A model generated the notes under the pieces. It was not told where the DNA came from. It searched no databases and was given only the letters and a program-made list of their open reading frames with translations. DNA of 6,197 bases, from positions 1 to 6,197 of the forward strand of contig DVKA01000173.1 in assembly GCA_018716365.1 (NCBI GenBank), written 5' to 3'. Every line of letters begins with the position of its first letter. The stretch's first letter is position 1. The translations under genes were made by a program, and so were the position numbers. The DNA is from Candidatus Caccocola faecipullorum (lineage in GTDB: Bacteria; Synergistota; Synergistia; Synergistales; Synergistaceae). This document shows, one piece after another, positions 1 to 5,174 of the stretch.

Positions 1-634
1 GGTAGTCGAGCAGCCCTTCGCCGCGCAGCTTCGAGAGCTCGCCCGAGAGCGCGCTGCGGTCCACCGAGAGGTAGTCCGCGAGCTGCTGGCGGTTGAACGG
101 TATCTCGAATTCGCGCGCGCCGCGGCGCAGCGACTCGGCCGATAAGTATGCGAGAAGCTTCTGCCGCGTCGAGCGCTGCGTCATGTAGGTGAGCTTTTCG
201 CTGAATTGAAGATTTTTCTCCGCGAGCACGGCGAGCAGGTTGCGCATGAGCCGCGCGTGGAAGGCGCAGGCCGAGCCGCAGACTGTGAGGACGCGGCTCA
301 CGTCCATGAACATCACCTCGCTGTGCTCCGCCGCCGCCGCGCTGACGCCGAGCGGCGCGCCTGGGACGCAGGCGTAGCTTTCGGCGAATATCTCGCCTGG
401 CTGCGCCTCCGCGATGATGTTGCGGTTGCCGAGAAAATCTTCCTTGATTATGTGGACTGCGCCGGCGAGCACGAGGCCGATGGAGCTCGAGCGCTCTCCG
501 GCGCGCAGGATGAATTCGTTCTTCGCGTACTCGCGCGAGGAGACGGAGATGCATGCGAGCATCGCCTCGATTTCGCCGTCGTCTATGTCGCGGAAGAGCC
601 GCGAGCTTTTTATCACGTCGAGATATTTTCTCAT
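1..634 (-). CDS. Crp/Fnr-family transcriptional regulator, C-terminus cut by window edge
   Basis: The reverse strand reads 211 codons from the ATG at 634 to base 2 without a stop. Residues about 15-125 look like a cyclic-nucleotide-binding-type beta-roll (AGERSSSIGLVLAGAV, then PGEIFAES), residues about 127-150 like the long dimer helix, and residues 155-211 like a winged helix (FNRQQLADYLSVDRSALSGELSKLRGEGLL). The family is usually about 220-230 residues, so only a short C-terminal tail should be missing. There is no N-terminal Fnr-type Cys cluster; Cys28, 89, 119 and 123 are scattered. The start is followed upstream by only a weak purine-rich site (GGCGGA). It is divergent from a ferredoxin-hcp operon, the classic position of HcpR-type regulators, which control hcp and its ferredoxin partner in response to nitrosative stress. 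Family membership is clear. The HcpR role and the signal (NO, heme or redox) are inferred from the neighbours. Confidence 0.9.
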   Translation of the reverse strand, partial: MRKYLDVIKSSRLFRDIDDGEIEAMLACISVSSREYAKNEFILRAGERSSSIGLVLAGAVHIIKEDFLGNRNIIAEAQPGEIFAESYACVPGAPLGVSAAAAEHSEVMFMDVSRVLTVCGSACAFHARLMRNLLAVLAEKNLQFSEKLTYMTQRSTRQKLLAYLSAESLRRGAREFEIPFNRQQLADYLSVDRSALSGELSKLRGEGLLDY

Positions 635-645
635 CTTTATCCGCC

Positions 646-686
646 GTCCGTTGTATTTGCGACATACTTTCCCAGTCCATTGTATT
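646..686. repeat. Direct repeat GTCC(G/A)TTGTATT, two copies 29 bp apart
   Basis: GTCCGTTGTATT at 646-657 and GTCCATTGTATT at 675-686 differ at a single base. The start-to-start distance is 29 bp, close to three helical turns, so both copies face the same side of the DNA. The second copy covers both -10 candidates. The repeat may be a pair of regulator-binding sites or a small local duplication. Confidence 0.45.
653..667. promoter_or_regulatory. Imperfect 15-bp palindrome, possible Crp/Fnr-type operator
   Basis: The sequence GTATTTGCGACATAC has arms GTAT and ATAC around a 7-base centre, with 5 of 7 pairs complementary across the dyad. Length and symmetry suit a Crp/Fnr dimer, and the site lies between the divergent regulator and its likely target operon, over the weak -35 box. 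It does not match the textbook Fnr or Crp consensus, and a match of this size can arise by chance. Confidence 0.25.
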
Positions 687-688
687 AT
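659..688 (+). promoter_or_regulatory. Candidate promoter of the ferredoxin-hcp operon
   Basis: TATTAT (683-688) matches the -10 consensus at 5 of 6 positions. The best upstream partner is GCGACA (659-664, 4 of 6) with an 18-base spacer; its first two bases are wrong, as often seen at promoters that depend on an activator. The imperfect palindrome at 653-667 covers this -35 region, which is where a Crp/Fnr-type activator could sit. Transcription would begin near 695. The call is weak and made by eye. Confidence 0.3.
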
Positions 689-707
689 GCTTAACCCGTT
701 GAATCAA
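679..707 (-). promoter_or_regulatory. Candidate promoter of the Crp/Fnr gene
   Basis: Read on the minus strand, TTGATT (702-707, 4 of 6 to the -35 consensus) is followed after exactly 17 bases by TACAAT (679-684, 5 of 6 to the -10 consensus). Transcription would begin near 672, giving a leader of about 38 bases before the ATG at 634. Its -10 box overlaps the -10 candidate of the opposite promoter, so the two directions would compete. Assigned by eye only. Confidence 0.45.
691..707. promoter_or_regulatory. Overlapping short palindromes TTAACCCGTTGAATCAA
   Basis: Two small dyads overlap here: TTAACCCGTTGA (691-702, 4 of 5 pairs) and TTGAATCAA (699-707, perfect apart from its central base). TTGA and TCAA are Fnr-like half-sites, but their 1-base spacing is too short for a standard Fnr box. 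The element covers the expected start of ferredoxin-hcp transcription and the -35 box of the Crp/Fnr gene, so a protein bound here could repress both. Speculative. Confidence 0.2.
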
Positions 708-716
708 GGAAGAGCG

Positions 717-761
717 ATGAAAACGACAAAAGCGGCGCGGAACGCCGCGGGGGAGGAATAA
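717..761 (+). CDS. Possible 14-codon leader peptide upstream of the ferredoxin gene
   Basis: An ATG at 717 with a good ribosome site (AAGGA at 706-710, 6-base spacing) opens a 14-codon frame reading MKTTKAARNAAGEE, ending at TAA 759-761. It is in the same reading frame as the ferredoxin gene, whose TTG start follows only 3 bases after the stop. The strong ribosome site of that gene (752-757) lies inside the last codons of the leader, so translation of the two would be coupled by re-initiation. The peptide has no run of a regulatory amino acid, so a classical attenuator is unlikely. It could equally be a chance frame or the remnant of a longer N-terminus closed by one stop. Confidence 0.3.
   Translation: MKTTKAARNAAGEE
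732..748 (+). promoter_or_regulatory. mRNA hairpin just upstream of the ferredoxin ribosome site
   Basis: GCGGCG (732-737) pairs perfectly with CGCCGC (743-748) around the loop CGGAA, giving a 6-bp all-GC stem. It ends 3 bases before the GGAGGA site (752-757) of the TTG-initiated gene and lies within the possible leader peptide, so a ribosome translating the leader would melt it. In DNA this GC-rich a stem of this length is not rare, so a function is only suggested. Confidence 0.3.
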
Positions 762-764
762 GAT

Positions 765-1472
765 TTGAAAAGAAGGATAATCCAGATAGACGAAGAAAAA
801 TGCAACGGCTGCGGCGCGTGCGCGAACGCCTGCCACGAGGGAGCCATCGCAATGGTCGACGGCAAGGCGCGGCTTATGCGCGACGACTACTGCGACGGCC
901 TAGGCGACTGCCTGCCGGCCTGCCCGACGGGGGCGATAAGCTTCGTCGAGCGCGAGGCCGCGCCCTACGACAAGGCGGCGGCGGAGGCGAACGTCGCGGC
1001 GAAGCGCGCCGCGGAGGGGAAGCTGCCGTGCGGATGCCCCGGCACATACTCGCGCGAGCTTAAGCGCGAAGCCGCGGAAGTTTCCGCGCCGCGCGGGAGC
1101 GCCGTCGCGTCGCGCCTGTCGCAGTGGCCCGTGCAGATAAAGCTCGCGCCGGTGCGCGCGCCGTACTTCGACGGGGCGAAGCTGCTCGTCGCGGCGGACT
1201 GTACCGCCTTCGCGCGCGCCGATTTCCACGAGCGCTTCATCAAAGGCCGCGTGACGCTCGTCGGCTGCCCGAAGCTCGACGGCGTGGACTACGCGGAGAA
1301 GCTGACGGAGATAATCAGGAACAACGACATAAAGGACGTGACCGTCGTGCGCATGGAGGTACCGTGCTGCGGCGGAATAGAGGACGCGGTGAAGCGCGCG
1401 CTTATGGCGAGCGGCAAGTTCCTGCCGTGGCAGGTCGTCACCGTGGCGGTCGACGGGGAAATTCTGGACTAG
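765..1472 (+). CDS. hcp-associated 4Fe-4S ferredoxin-type protein (FrdX-like)
   Basis: This 235-residue iron-sulfur protein is probably the electron donor to Hcp. The N-terminus is a two-cluster ferredoxin domain. Cluster motif one is C13-x2-C16-x2-C19-x3-C23; motif two is C43-D-G-L46-G-D-C49-x3-C53-P, where Leu replaces the second Cys, as I recall for this subgroup. A C-terminal domain follows with its own conserved Cys motifs: CGCPG at 89-93, ADC at 144-146, GCPK at 167-170 and PCCGG at 200-204, plus SQWPVQIKL at 119-127. These could bind another metal or cluster, but I know of no proven function. The TTG start is chosen because GGAGGA (752-757) lies 7 bases upstream and no ATG precedes the first cluster in frame after the TAA at 759-761. 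The next gene, hcp, begins 34 bases downstream, so the two form one operon. The family call is firm; the donor role is inferred from context. Confidence 0.9.
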   Translation: MKRRIIQIDEEKCNGCGACANACHEGAIAMVDGKARLMRDDYCDGLGDCLPACPTGAISFVEREAAPYDKAAAEANVAAKRAAEGKLPCGCPGTYSRELKREAAEVSAPRGSAVASRLSQWPVQIKLAPVRAPYFDGAKLLVAADCTAFARADFHERFIKGRVTLVGCPKLDGVDYAEKLTEIIRNNDIKDVTVVRMEVPCCGGIEDAVKRALMASGKFLPWQVVTVAVDGEILD

Positions 1473-1506
1473 GCGCGAGAGCGCGGAATAACGGAGGGGT
1501 TTTATC

Positions 1507-3066
1507 ATGGAAAGAAAAATGTTTTGTTTTCAGTGCGAGCAGACGGCGGGATGCCGCGGCTGCATGGGCAATATGGGAGTATGCGGGAAGCCCGCGGATA
1601 CCGCGGAGCTTCAGGACGGGCTGACAGGCGAGCTGATTTCGTTCGCCTGCGCCGCGGGCGGCAGAGCGCCGGAGTGCGGCGCGCGGCTGATGCTCGAAGG
1701 GCTCTTCACGACGGTGACGAACGTGAACTTCAACAGCGCGACCGTCGCGGAGCTCGCATCTCGCGTGTGCGAGGCGCGTAAAAAGCTCGGAGACGAAGCG
1801 CCCGCATACGACGTAAGGAAAATCTGGGAGGCTGACGAGGACATACGCTCGCTCAAGTCGCTGATACTCTTCGGCCTGCGCGGCATGGCGGCCTATGCAT
1901 ATCACGCCGCGGTGCTCGGCTACCGCGACGAGACTGTGGACGGCTTCTTCTTCGAGGCTCTCGCGGCGCTTGCGAAGTTCAATACGATGGACGAGCTTCT
2001 GCCGCTCGTCCTCAAGACCGGCGAAGTCAACCTGCGCTGCATGGAGCTGCTTGACCGCGCGAACACCGAGAGCTTCGGCACGCCGCAGCCCACGCGCGTC
2101 AGCTTCACCGTAGAGCCTGGGCCCTTCATCGTCGTGACGGGCCACGACCTGCGCGACCTGAAGCTGCTGCTCGAACAGACGGCGGGACGCGGCGTCAACG
2201 TCTACACGCACGGCGAGATGCTCCCCGCGCACGCCTACCCCGAGCTGAAAAAATATCCGCACCTCAAGGGCAACTTCGGCACTGCATGGCAGAACCAGCA
2301 GCGCGAGTTCGACGGAATCCCAGCGCCCATACTCTTCACGACGAACTGCCTGATGCCGCCCAAGCCTTCATACGCGGATCGCGTCTTCACGACGGAGGTA
2401 GTATCGTTCCCCGGCGCGGCGCACATCGGCGAGGATAAGGATTTCACGCCGGTAATCGAAAAGGCGCTCGAGCTCGGCGGCTGGCCGGAGAGGCGCAGGT
2501 TTACAGGAATCAACGGCGGCATGGCGGCGACGACAGGCTTCGGCCACGGCGCGGTGCTCGCGGAGGCCGGACGGATAGTCGAGGCGGTCAAGAGCGGCGC
2601 GATCCGCCACTTCTTCCTCGTCGGCGGCTGCGACGGCGCGAAGACGGGACGCAACTACTACACCGACTTCGTGAAGCTGACGCCCGCGGACACGATTGTG
2701 CTGACGCTCGCCTGCGGCAAGTACCGCTTCAACGACATCGACCTCGGCGAGGCTGGCGGCTTCCCGCGCATAATGGACATGGGGCAGTGCAACGACGCTT
2801 ACAGCGCGATAAAGGTCGCTGTGGCGCTCGCAGACGCCTTCGGCTGCACAGTCAACGAGCTGCCGCTGTCGCTGGTGCTTTCGTGGTACGAGCAGAAGGC
2901 CGTCTGCATCCTGCTCACGCTGCTGCATCTGGGGATAAAGAACATACTGCTCGGCCCGACGCTCCCGGCCTTCGTCTCGCCGAACGTGCTGAACTTCCTC
3001 GTCGAGCATTACAACATCGCGCCCGTCTCGACGCCTGAGGAAGATTTGAAAAAAATCCTGGGCTAG
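1507..3066 (+). CDS. hcp: Hydroxylamine reductase / hybrid cluster protein Hcp
   Basis: Hcp is a cytoplasmic iron-sulfur enzyme that reduces hydroxylamine in vitro (EC 1.7.99.1) and acts as an NO reductase and in nitrosative-stress defence in E. coli. The N-terminal cluster motif is C7-x2-C10-x8-C19-x6-C26 (FCFQCEQTAGCRGC). All hybrid-cluster ligands appear present: His213 (TGHDL), Glu237 (HGEMLP), Cys281 (TTNCL), Cys375 (GGCDGAKTGRNYY), Cys403 (LACGKYRFN), Cys428 (GQCNDAYSA), Glu462 and Lys464 (SWYEQK). Compared with recalled Desulfovibrio numbering (H244 to K496) every ligand is shifted by 31-32, so the protein is intact but about 30 residues shorter before His213. Length is 519 residues against about 540-555 for class I. 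The ribosome site CGGAGGGG (1492-1499) lies 7 bases before the ATG at 1507; the ATG at 1519 is too far from it. No Hcr reductase gene is seen; the preceding ferredoxin probably supplies electrons. Confidence 0.97.
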   Translation: MERKMFCFQCEQTAGCRGCMGNMGVCGKPADTAELQDGLTGELISFACAAGGRAPECGARLMLEGLFTTVTNVNFNSATVAELASRVCEARKKLGDEAPAYDVRKIWEADEDIRSLKSLILFGLRGMAAYAYHAAVLGYRDETVDGFFFEALAALAKFNTMDELLPLVLKTGEVNLRCMELLDRANTESFGTPQPTRVSFTVEPGPFIVVTGHDLRDLKLLLEQTAGRGVNVYTHGEMLPAHAYPELKKYPHLKGNFGTAWQNQQREFDGIPAPILFTTNCLMPPKPSYADRVFTTEVVSFPGAAHIGEDKDFTPVIEKALELGGWPERRRFTGINGGMAATTGFGHGAVLAEAGRIVEAVKSGAIRHFFLVGGCDGAKTGRNYYTDFVKLTPADTIVLTLACGKYRFNDIDLGEAGGFPRIMDMGQCNDAYSAIKVAVALADAFGCTVNELPLSLVLSWYEQKAVCILLTLLHLGIKNILLGPTLPAFVSPNVLNFLVEHYNIAPVSTPEEDLKKILG

Positions 3067-3085
3067 GCGCGCGGCGCAAAATTAT

Positions 3086-3122
3086 AAAAGAGGGCGGGAG
3101 CTTCGCGCTTCCGCCCTCTTTT
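3086..3122. terminator. Rho-independent terminator, probably bidirectional
   Basis: AAAAGAGGGCGGGAGC (3086-3101) pairs with GCTTCCGCCCTCTTTT (3107-3122) around the loop TTCGC, giving 16 pairs with one G-U. It starts 19 bases after the hcp stop. Read on the minus strand the stem has one A-C mismatch but is followed by a T-rich tail (TTTTATAATTTT), and it begins 21 bases after the stop of the gene at 3144-3542. It therefore suits both converging transcripts. Confidence 0.9.
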
Positions 3123-3143
3123 CGTGCCTGCGTGGAAATTTCG

Positions 3144-3542
3144 CTAGAATTTCACGACGCGCGGCTCGCCCTCGAACGAATAGAAGGTCGCCGTCGCGTT
3201 CTTGAGCCAGAGCACTTCGCCTATGCCGTCGTCCTCGGAGTAGAGGCGGCGCAGCGTCGGGTTCTCTTCGAGCATCTGGCGGCGCGCCTCGATTCTGGGG
3301 TCGAGCACCACCTCCGCGGCGACGCGCAGCCACGAGGTTCCATCCTTGCCCATCGTGCAGAGCTCTATCTTCGGGTTCGCCGTCATCTGCTTGAAGACGG
3401 GCTTCACGTTGCCGGTCTGGAGGTACAGCTTGCCCTCGAAGAGCGCGACGACGCCGAAGGGCCTCACGCGCGGCTGGTCTCCGTCCATCGTAGCGACGTA
3501 GAAAATCGGGTTCTCTTTCAGAAATTTGTAGACTTCGTCCAT
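3144..3542 (-). CDS. Pyridoxamine-5'-phosphate-oxidase-like FMN-binding split-barrel protein
   Basis: This 132-residue protein belongs to the small PNPOx-like split-barrel proteins (COG5015-type). Diagnostic stretches are FYVATMDGDQPRVRPFG (14-30), where flavin phosphate contacts usually lie, FEGKLYLQTGNVKPVFKQM (35-53), ANPKIELCTM (55-64) and the C-terminal FYSFEGEPRVVKF (120-132). Members bind FMN or related cofactors as dimers and often reduce small molecules; the substrate here is unknown. It is too short to be, and lacks the C-terminal substrate-binding part of, true PdxH. The start has a very strong ribosome site (AAAGGAGG about 10 bases before the ATG). It lies 60 bp after pdxT on the same strand with no terminator between, so read-through from pdxST is possible, but a TATAAT box in the gap suggests its own promoter. 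The fold call is firm; its role is not known. Confidence 0.88.
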   Translation of the reverse strand: MDEVYKFLKENPIFYVATMDGDQPRVRPFGVVALFEGKLYLQTGNVKPVFKQMTANPKIELCTMGKDGTSWLRVAAEVVLDPRIEARRQMLEENPTLRRLYSEDDGIGEVLWLKNATATFYSFEGEPRVVKF

Positions 3543-3581
3543 GCGGGATATTCCTCCTTTGATTTGATGCCGTGCACTTAA

Positions 3582-3587
3582 ATTATA
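3582..3587 (-). promoter_or_regulatory. Candidate -10 box for the split-barrel gene
   Basis: On the minus strand the gap after pdxT contains a perfect TATAAT (3582-3587), about 40 bases before the ATG at 3542. The 16-18 bp upstream positions, which fall over the pdxT stop codon, hold no good TTGACA match. In this GC-rich context the AT-rich patch stands out, but the promoter would be of the -10-dominated or activator-dependent kind. Confidence 0.4.
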
Positions 3588-3602
3588 GCGCGCGCGGAGG
3601 TT

Positions 3603-4178
3603 TCAGGCGCGCGCCATTGAGAGGAAATATTCGAGCACGCGCAGGTCGCGTGTCATCTCGGGGTGGAAGGCCGCGGCGAGCATACGCCCCTCGCGCGCCG
3701 CGACTGCACGCCCGCCCGTTTCGGCCAGTATCTCGACCTTCGGCCCCGCAGCCGTGATGTAGGGCGCGCGGATGAAGACCATCTCGACGTCCTCGTACTG
3801 CGCGAAGCGCCCGCGCGTCACGAAGCTCGCGAGCTGCCGCCCGTAGCCGTTGCGCCGTACCGTTATGTCCATCGCGGCGAAATGGCGGCGTTCGTCGTTC
3901 TCGATATTTTTTGCGAGCAGTATCATCCCAGCGCATGTTCCGAAGACCGGCAGGCCGTCCGCTATCATTTTGCTTATCGGCTCGAATAATCCGAGCTCGC
4001 GCATGAGCCGCCCCTGCGCCGTGCTCTCGCCGCCGGGCAGTATCAGCGCGTCTATTCCGTCGAGCTCGCGCGGCCCGCGGATTTCGCGTGCTTTCGCGCC
4101 AACGCGCCGCAGAGCCGCGCAGTGCTCCGCGAAGGCCCCCTGCACGGCGAGCACGCCGACTGTGAGCGCGCGGCTCAT
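3603..4178 (-). CDS. pdxT: PLP synthase glutaminase subunit PdxT
   Basis: PdxT is a class I glutamine amidotransferase that releases ammonia from glutamine and channels it to PdxS in the cytoplasmic PLP synthase complex (EC 4.3.3.6 with PdxS; glutaminase EC 3.5.1.2). The 191-residue length is normal. Visible motifs are [13 protein letters not shown] (7-19), the glutamine-site loop PGGEST (48-53), the nucleophile elbow GTCAGM with Cys82, FIRAPYI (135-141) and the catalytic His172/Glu174 in FHPEMT. The triad is therefore complete. The ATG at 4178 overlaps the pdxS stop by 4 bases (ATGA), and GGAG at 4187-4190 lies 8 bases before it, so translation is coupled to pdxS, which suits a fixed-ratio complex. 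The next gene on the strand is the split-barrel protein 60 bp on. Confidence 0.97.
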   Translation of the reverse strand: MSRALTVGVLAVQGAFAEHCAALRRVGAKAREIRGPRELDGIDALILPGGESTAQGRLMRELGLFEPISKMIADGLPVFGTCAGMILLAKNIENDERRHFAAMDITVRRNGYGRQLASFVTRGRFAQYEDVEMVFIRAPYITAAGPKVEILAETGGRAVAAREGRMLAAAFHPEMTRDLRVLEYFLSMARA

Positions 4179-5056
4179 TTCCCGCGCTCCGCCATCAGCA
4201 GCGCTATTTCGTCCGCGTTCGTCCCGACCATCGCTTCGCCGAGATCTTCGGATACTTCCGCGAGGATTTCAGGATTCTGGTAATTCGTCACGGCCTTGAC
4301 GATCGCGGCTGCGCGCTTCGCGGGGTCGCCCGATTTGAAGATGCCGCTGCCGACGAATACGCCCTCGGCTCCGAGCGTCATCATCAGCGCCGCGTCCGCG
4401 GGAGTGGCGACGCCGCCCGCCGCGAAGTTCACTACGGGAAGCCCGCCGAGCTCACGCAGTTCGAAGAGGCGCGCCGCCGGAACCTGCATCTCCTTCGCCA
4501 GCTCGAGAACCTCGTCGTCCCGCAGCGAGAGCACGCGCGCAATCTCCGCGCGCACGGCGCGCATGTGGCGCACGGCCTGCACGACGTCGCCCGTGCCGGG
4601 CTCGCCCTTCGTGCGTATCATCGCCGCGCCCTCCTCTATGCGGCGCAGCGCCTCGGATAGATTGCGTGCGCCGCATACGAACGGTACACGGAAGGCGCGT
4701 TTGTCGATGTGGTAGACGTCGTCGGCGGGGGACAGAACTTCGCTCTCGTCTATGTAGTCTATGTCGAGCGCCTCAAGTATGCGCGCCTCCGTGATGTGGC
4801 CTATGCGGCACTTCGCCATGACCGGGATGCTGACTGCGCTCTGTATCTCCTTTATCATCTTCGGATCGCTCATGCGCGCGACTCCGCCAGCAGCGCGTAT
4901 GTCGGCAGGCACTCGCTCAAGAGCCATTACCGCGCAGGCCCCGGCCTCCTCGGCCACGCGCGCCTGTTCCGGCGTCGTCACGTCCATTATCACGCCCCCG
5001 CGCAGCATACGCGCGAGGTCGCGGTTGAGTTTTATGCGGTTTTCTTCGTCTGACAT
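4175..5056 (-). CDS. pdxS: PLP synthase lyase subunit PdxS
   Basis: PdxS is the TIM-barrel synthase that makes pyridoxal 5'-phosphate from ribose 5-phosphate, glyceraldehyde 3-phosphate and ammonia supplied by PdxT (EC 4.3.3.6), the DXP-independent route. The 293-residue length is normal for the family. Landmarks: GGVIMDV with catalytic Asp25, [19 protein letters not shown] (44-62), MAKCRIGH with the Schiff-base Lys82, [14 protein letters not shown] (100-113), the phosphate loop and second catalytic lysine in [11 protein letters not shown] (Lys150), and [18 protein letters not shown] and FVGSGIFKS near the end. No key residue is missing. The start at 5056 has a modest ribosome site (AAAGGGA, about 8 bases spacing). 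The gene overlaps pdxT by 4 bases and is divergent from a MocR/PdxR-type regulator that probably controls it. A hairpin-forming double palindrome lies in its leader. Confidence 0.98.
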   Translation of the reverse strand: MSDEENRIKLNRDLARMLRGGVIMDVTTPEQARVAEEAGACAVMALERVPADIRAAGGVARMSDPKMIKEIQSAVSIPVMAKCRIGHITEARILEALDIDYIDESEVLSPADDVYHIDKRAFRVPFVCGARNLSEALRRIEEGAAMIRTKGEPGTGDVVQAVRHMRAVRAEIARVLSLRDDEVLELAKEMQVPAARLFELRELGGLPVVNFAAGGVATPADAALMMTLGAEGVFVGSGIFKSGDPAKRAAAIVKAVTNYQNPEILAEVSEDLGEAMVGTNADEIALLMAERGK

Positions 5057-5071
5057 CGTTCATATCCCTTT

Positions 5072-5093
5072 CGTGGAAAATTCCACGGCCGTG
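5072..5093. promoter_or_regulatory. Two overlapping palindromes in the pdxS leader
   Basis: CGTGGAAAATTCCACG (5072-5087) has 7-base arms around a 2-base centre, and CACGGCCGTG (5084-5093) is a perfect 10-base palindrome sharing four bases with it. Together they place three CGTG-type half-sites in 22 bp (5072, 5083, 5089). If pdxS transcription starts near 5094, the element covers about +2 to +23 and ends 15 bases before the ATG. It could be an operator or an mRNA hairpin near the ribosome site. Confidence 0.45.
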
Positions 5094-5094
5094 C

Positions 5095-5133
5095 GCCATT
5101 GTTATAGAATATAGTTGTCATTGCTTCAATGGC
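5095..5133. promoter_or_regulatory. CATTG repeats flanking the pdxS promoter, candidate MocR operator
   Basis: GCCATTG (5095-5101) and CAATGGC (5127-5133) form a perfect 7-bp inverted repeat bracketing the pdxS -10 and -35 boxes. A third copy, CATTG at 5119-5123, is a direct repeat of the first at 22-bp distance (about two helical turns) and makes a tight dyad CATTGCTTCAATG (5119-5131) with the last. MocR regulators are known to bind paired, often direct, repeats between themselves and their target gene, so this is the best operator candidate here. The binding itself is inferred. Confidence 0.4.
5101..5129 (-). promoter_or_regulatory. Candidate promoter of pdxS-pdxT
   Basis: On the minus strand TTGAAG (5124-5129, 4 of 6) is followed after exactly 17 bases by TATAAC (5101-5106, 5 of 6). 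Transcription would start near 5094, giving a leader of about 38 bases that contains the double palindrome. Repeated CATTG elements flank and overlap both boxes. The spacing is ideal; the call is by eye. Confidence 0.55.
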
Positions 5134-5143
5134 CAGATATTGA
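5115..5143 (+). promoter_or_regulatory. Candidate promoter of the MocR-type regulator
   Basis: TTGTCA (5115-5120) matches the -35 consensus at 5 of 6 positions. At 17 bases the -10 is TATTGA (5138-5143), only 3 of 6; GATATT at 15 bases is slightly closer in sequence but poorly spaced. It overlaps the opposite pdxS promoter, so a regulator bound here would affect both. The -35 is credible and the -10 is weak. Confidence 0.3.
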
Positions 5144-5174
5144 GAATTTTAGAATGACAGATTGGAGCGGAGCG

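Noticed and set aside
206..694. Long plus-strand open frame opposite the Crp/Fnr gene
   Set aside because: Its protein has no recognisable family and is rich in Arg, Ala and His as expected for an antisense frame in GC-rich DNA; the minus strand holds a clear regulator.
699..707. TTGAATCAA as a true Fnr box
   Set aside because: The half-sites are only 1 base apart, whereas an Fnr box has TTGAT and ATCAA separated by 4; it is kept only as a weak dyad.
1438..2262. 274-codon minus-strand open frame under hcp
   Set aside because: It is antisense to well-conserved Hcp and the preceding iron-sulfur gene, has no ribosome site of note, and its composition is typical of a shadow frame.
3144..3542. 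Naming the split-barrel protein PdxH because it lies beside pdxST
   Set aside because: It is only 132 residues, lacks the substrate-binding C-terminus of PdxH, and matches the small COG5015-type proteins better.
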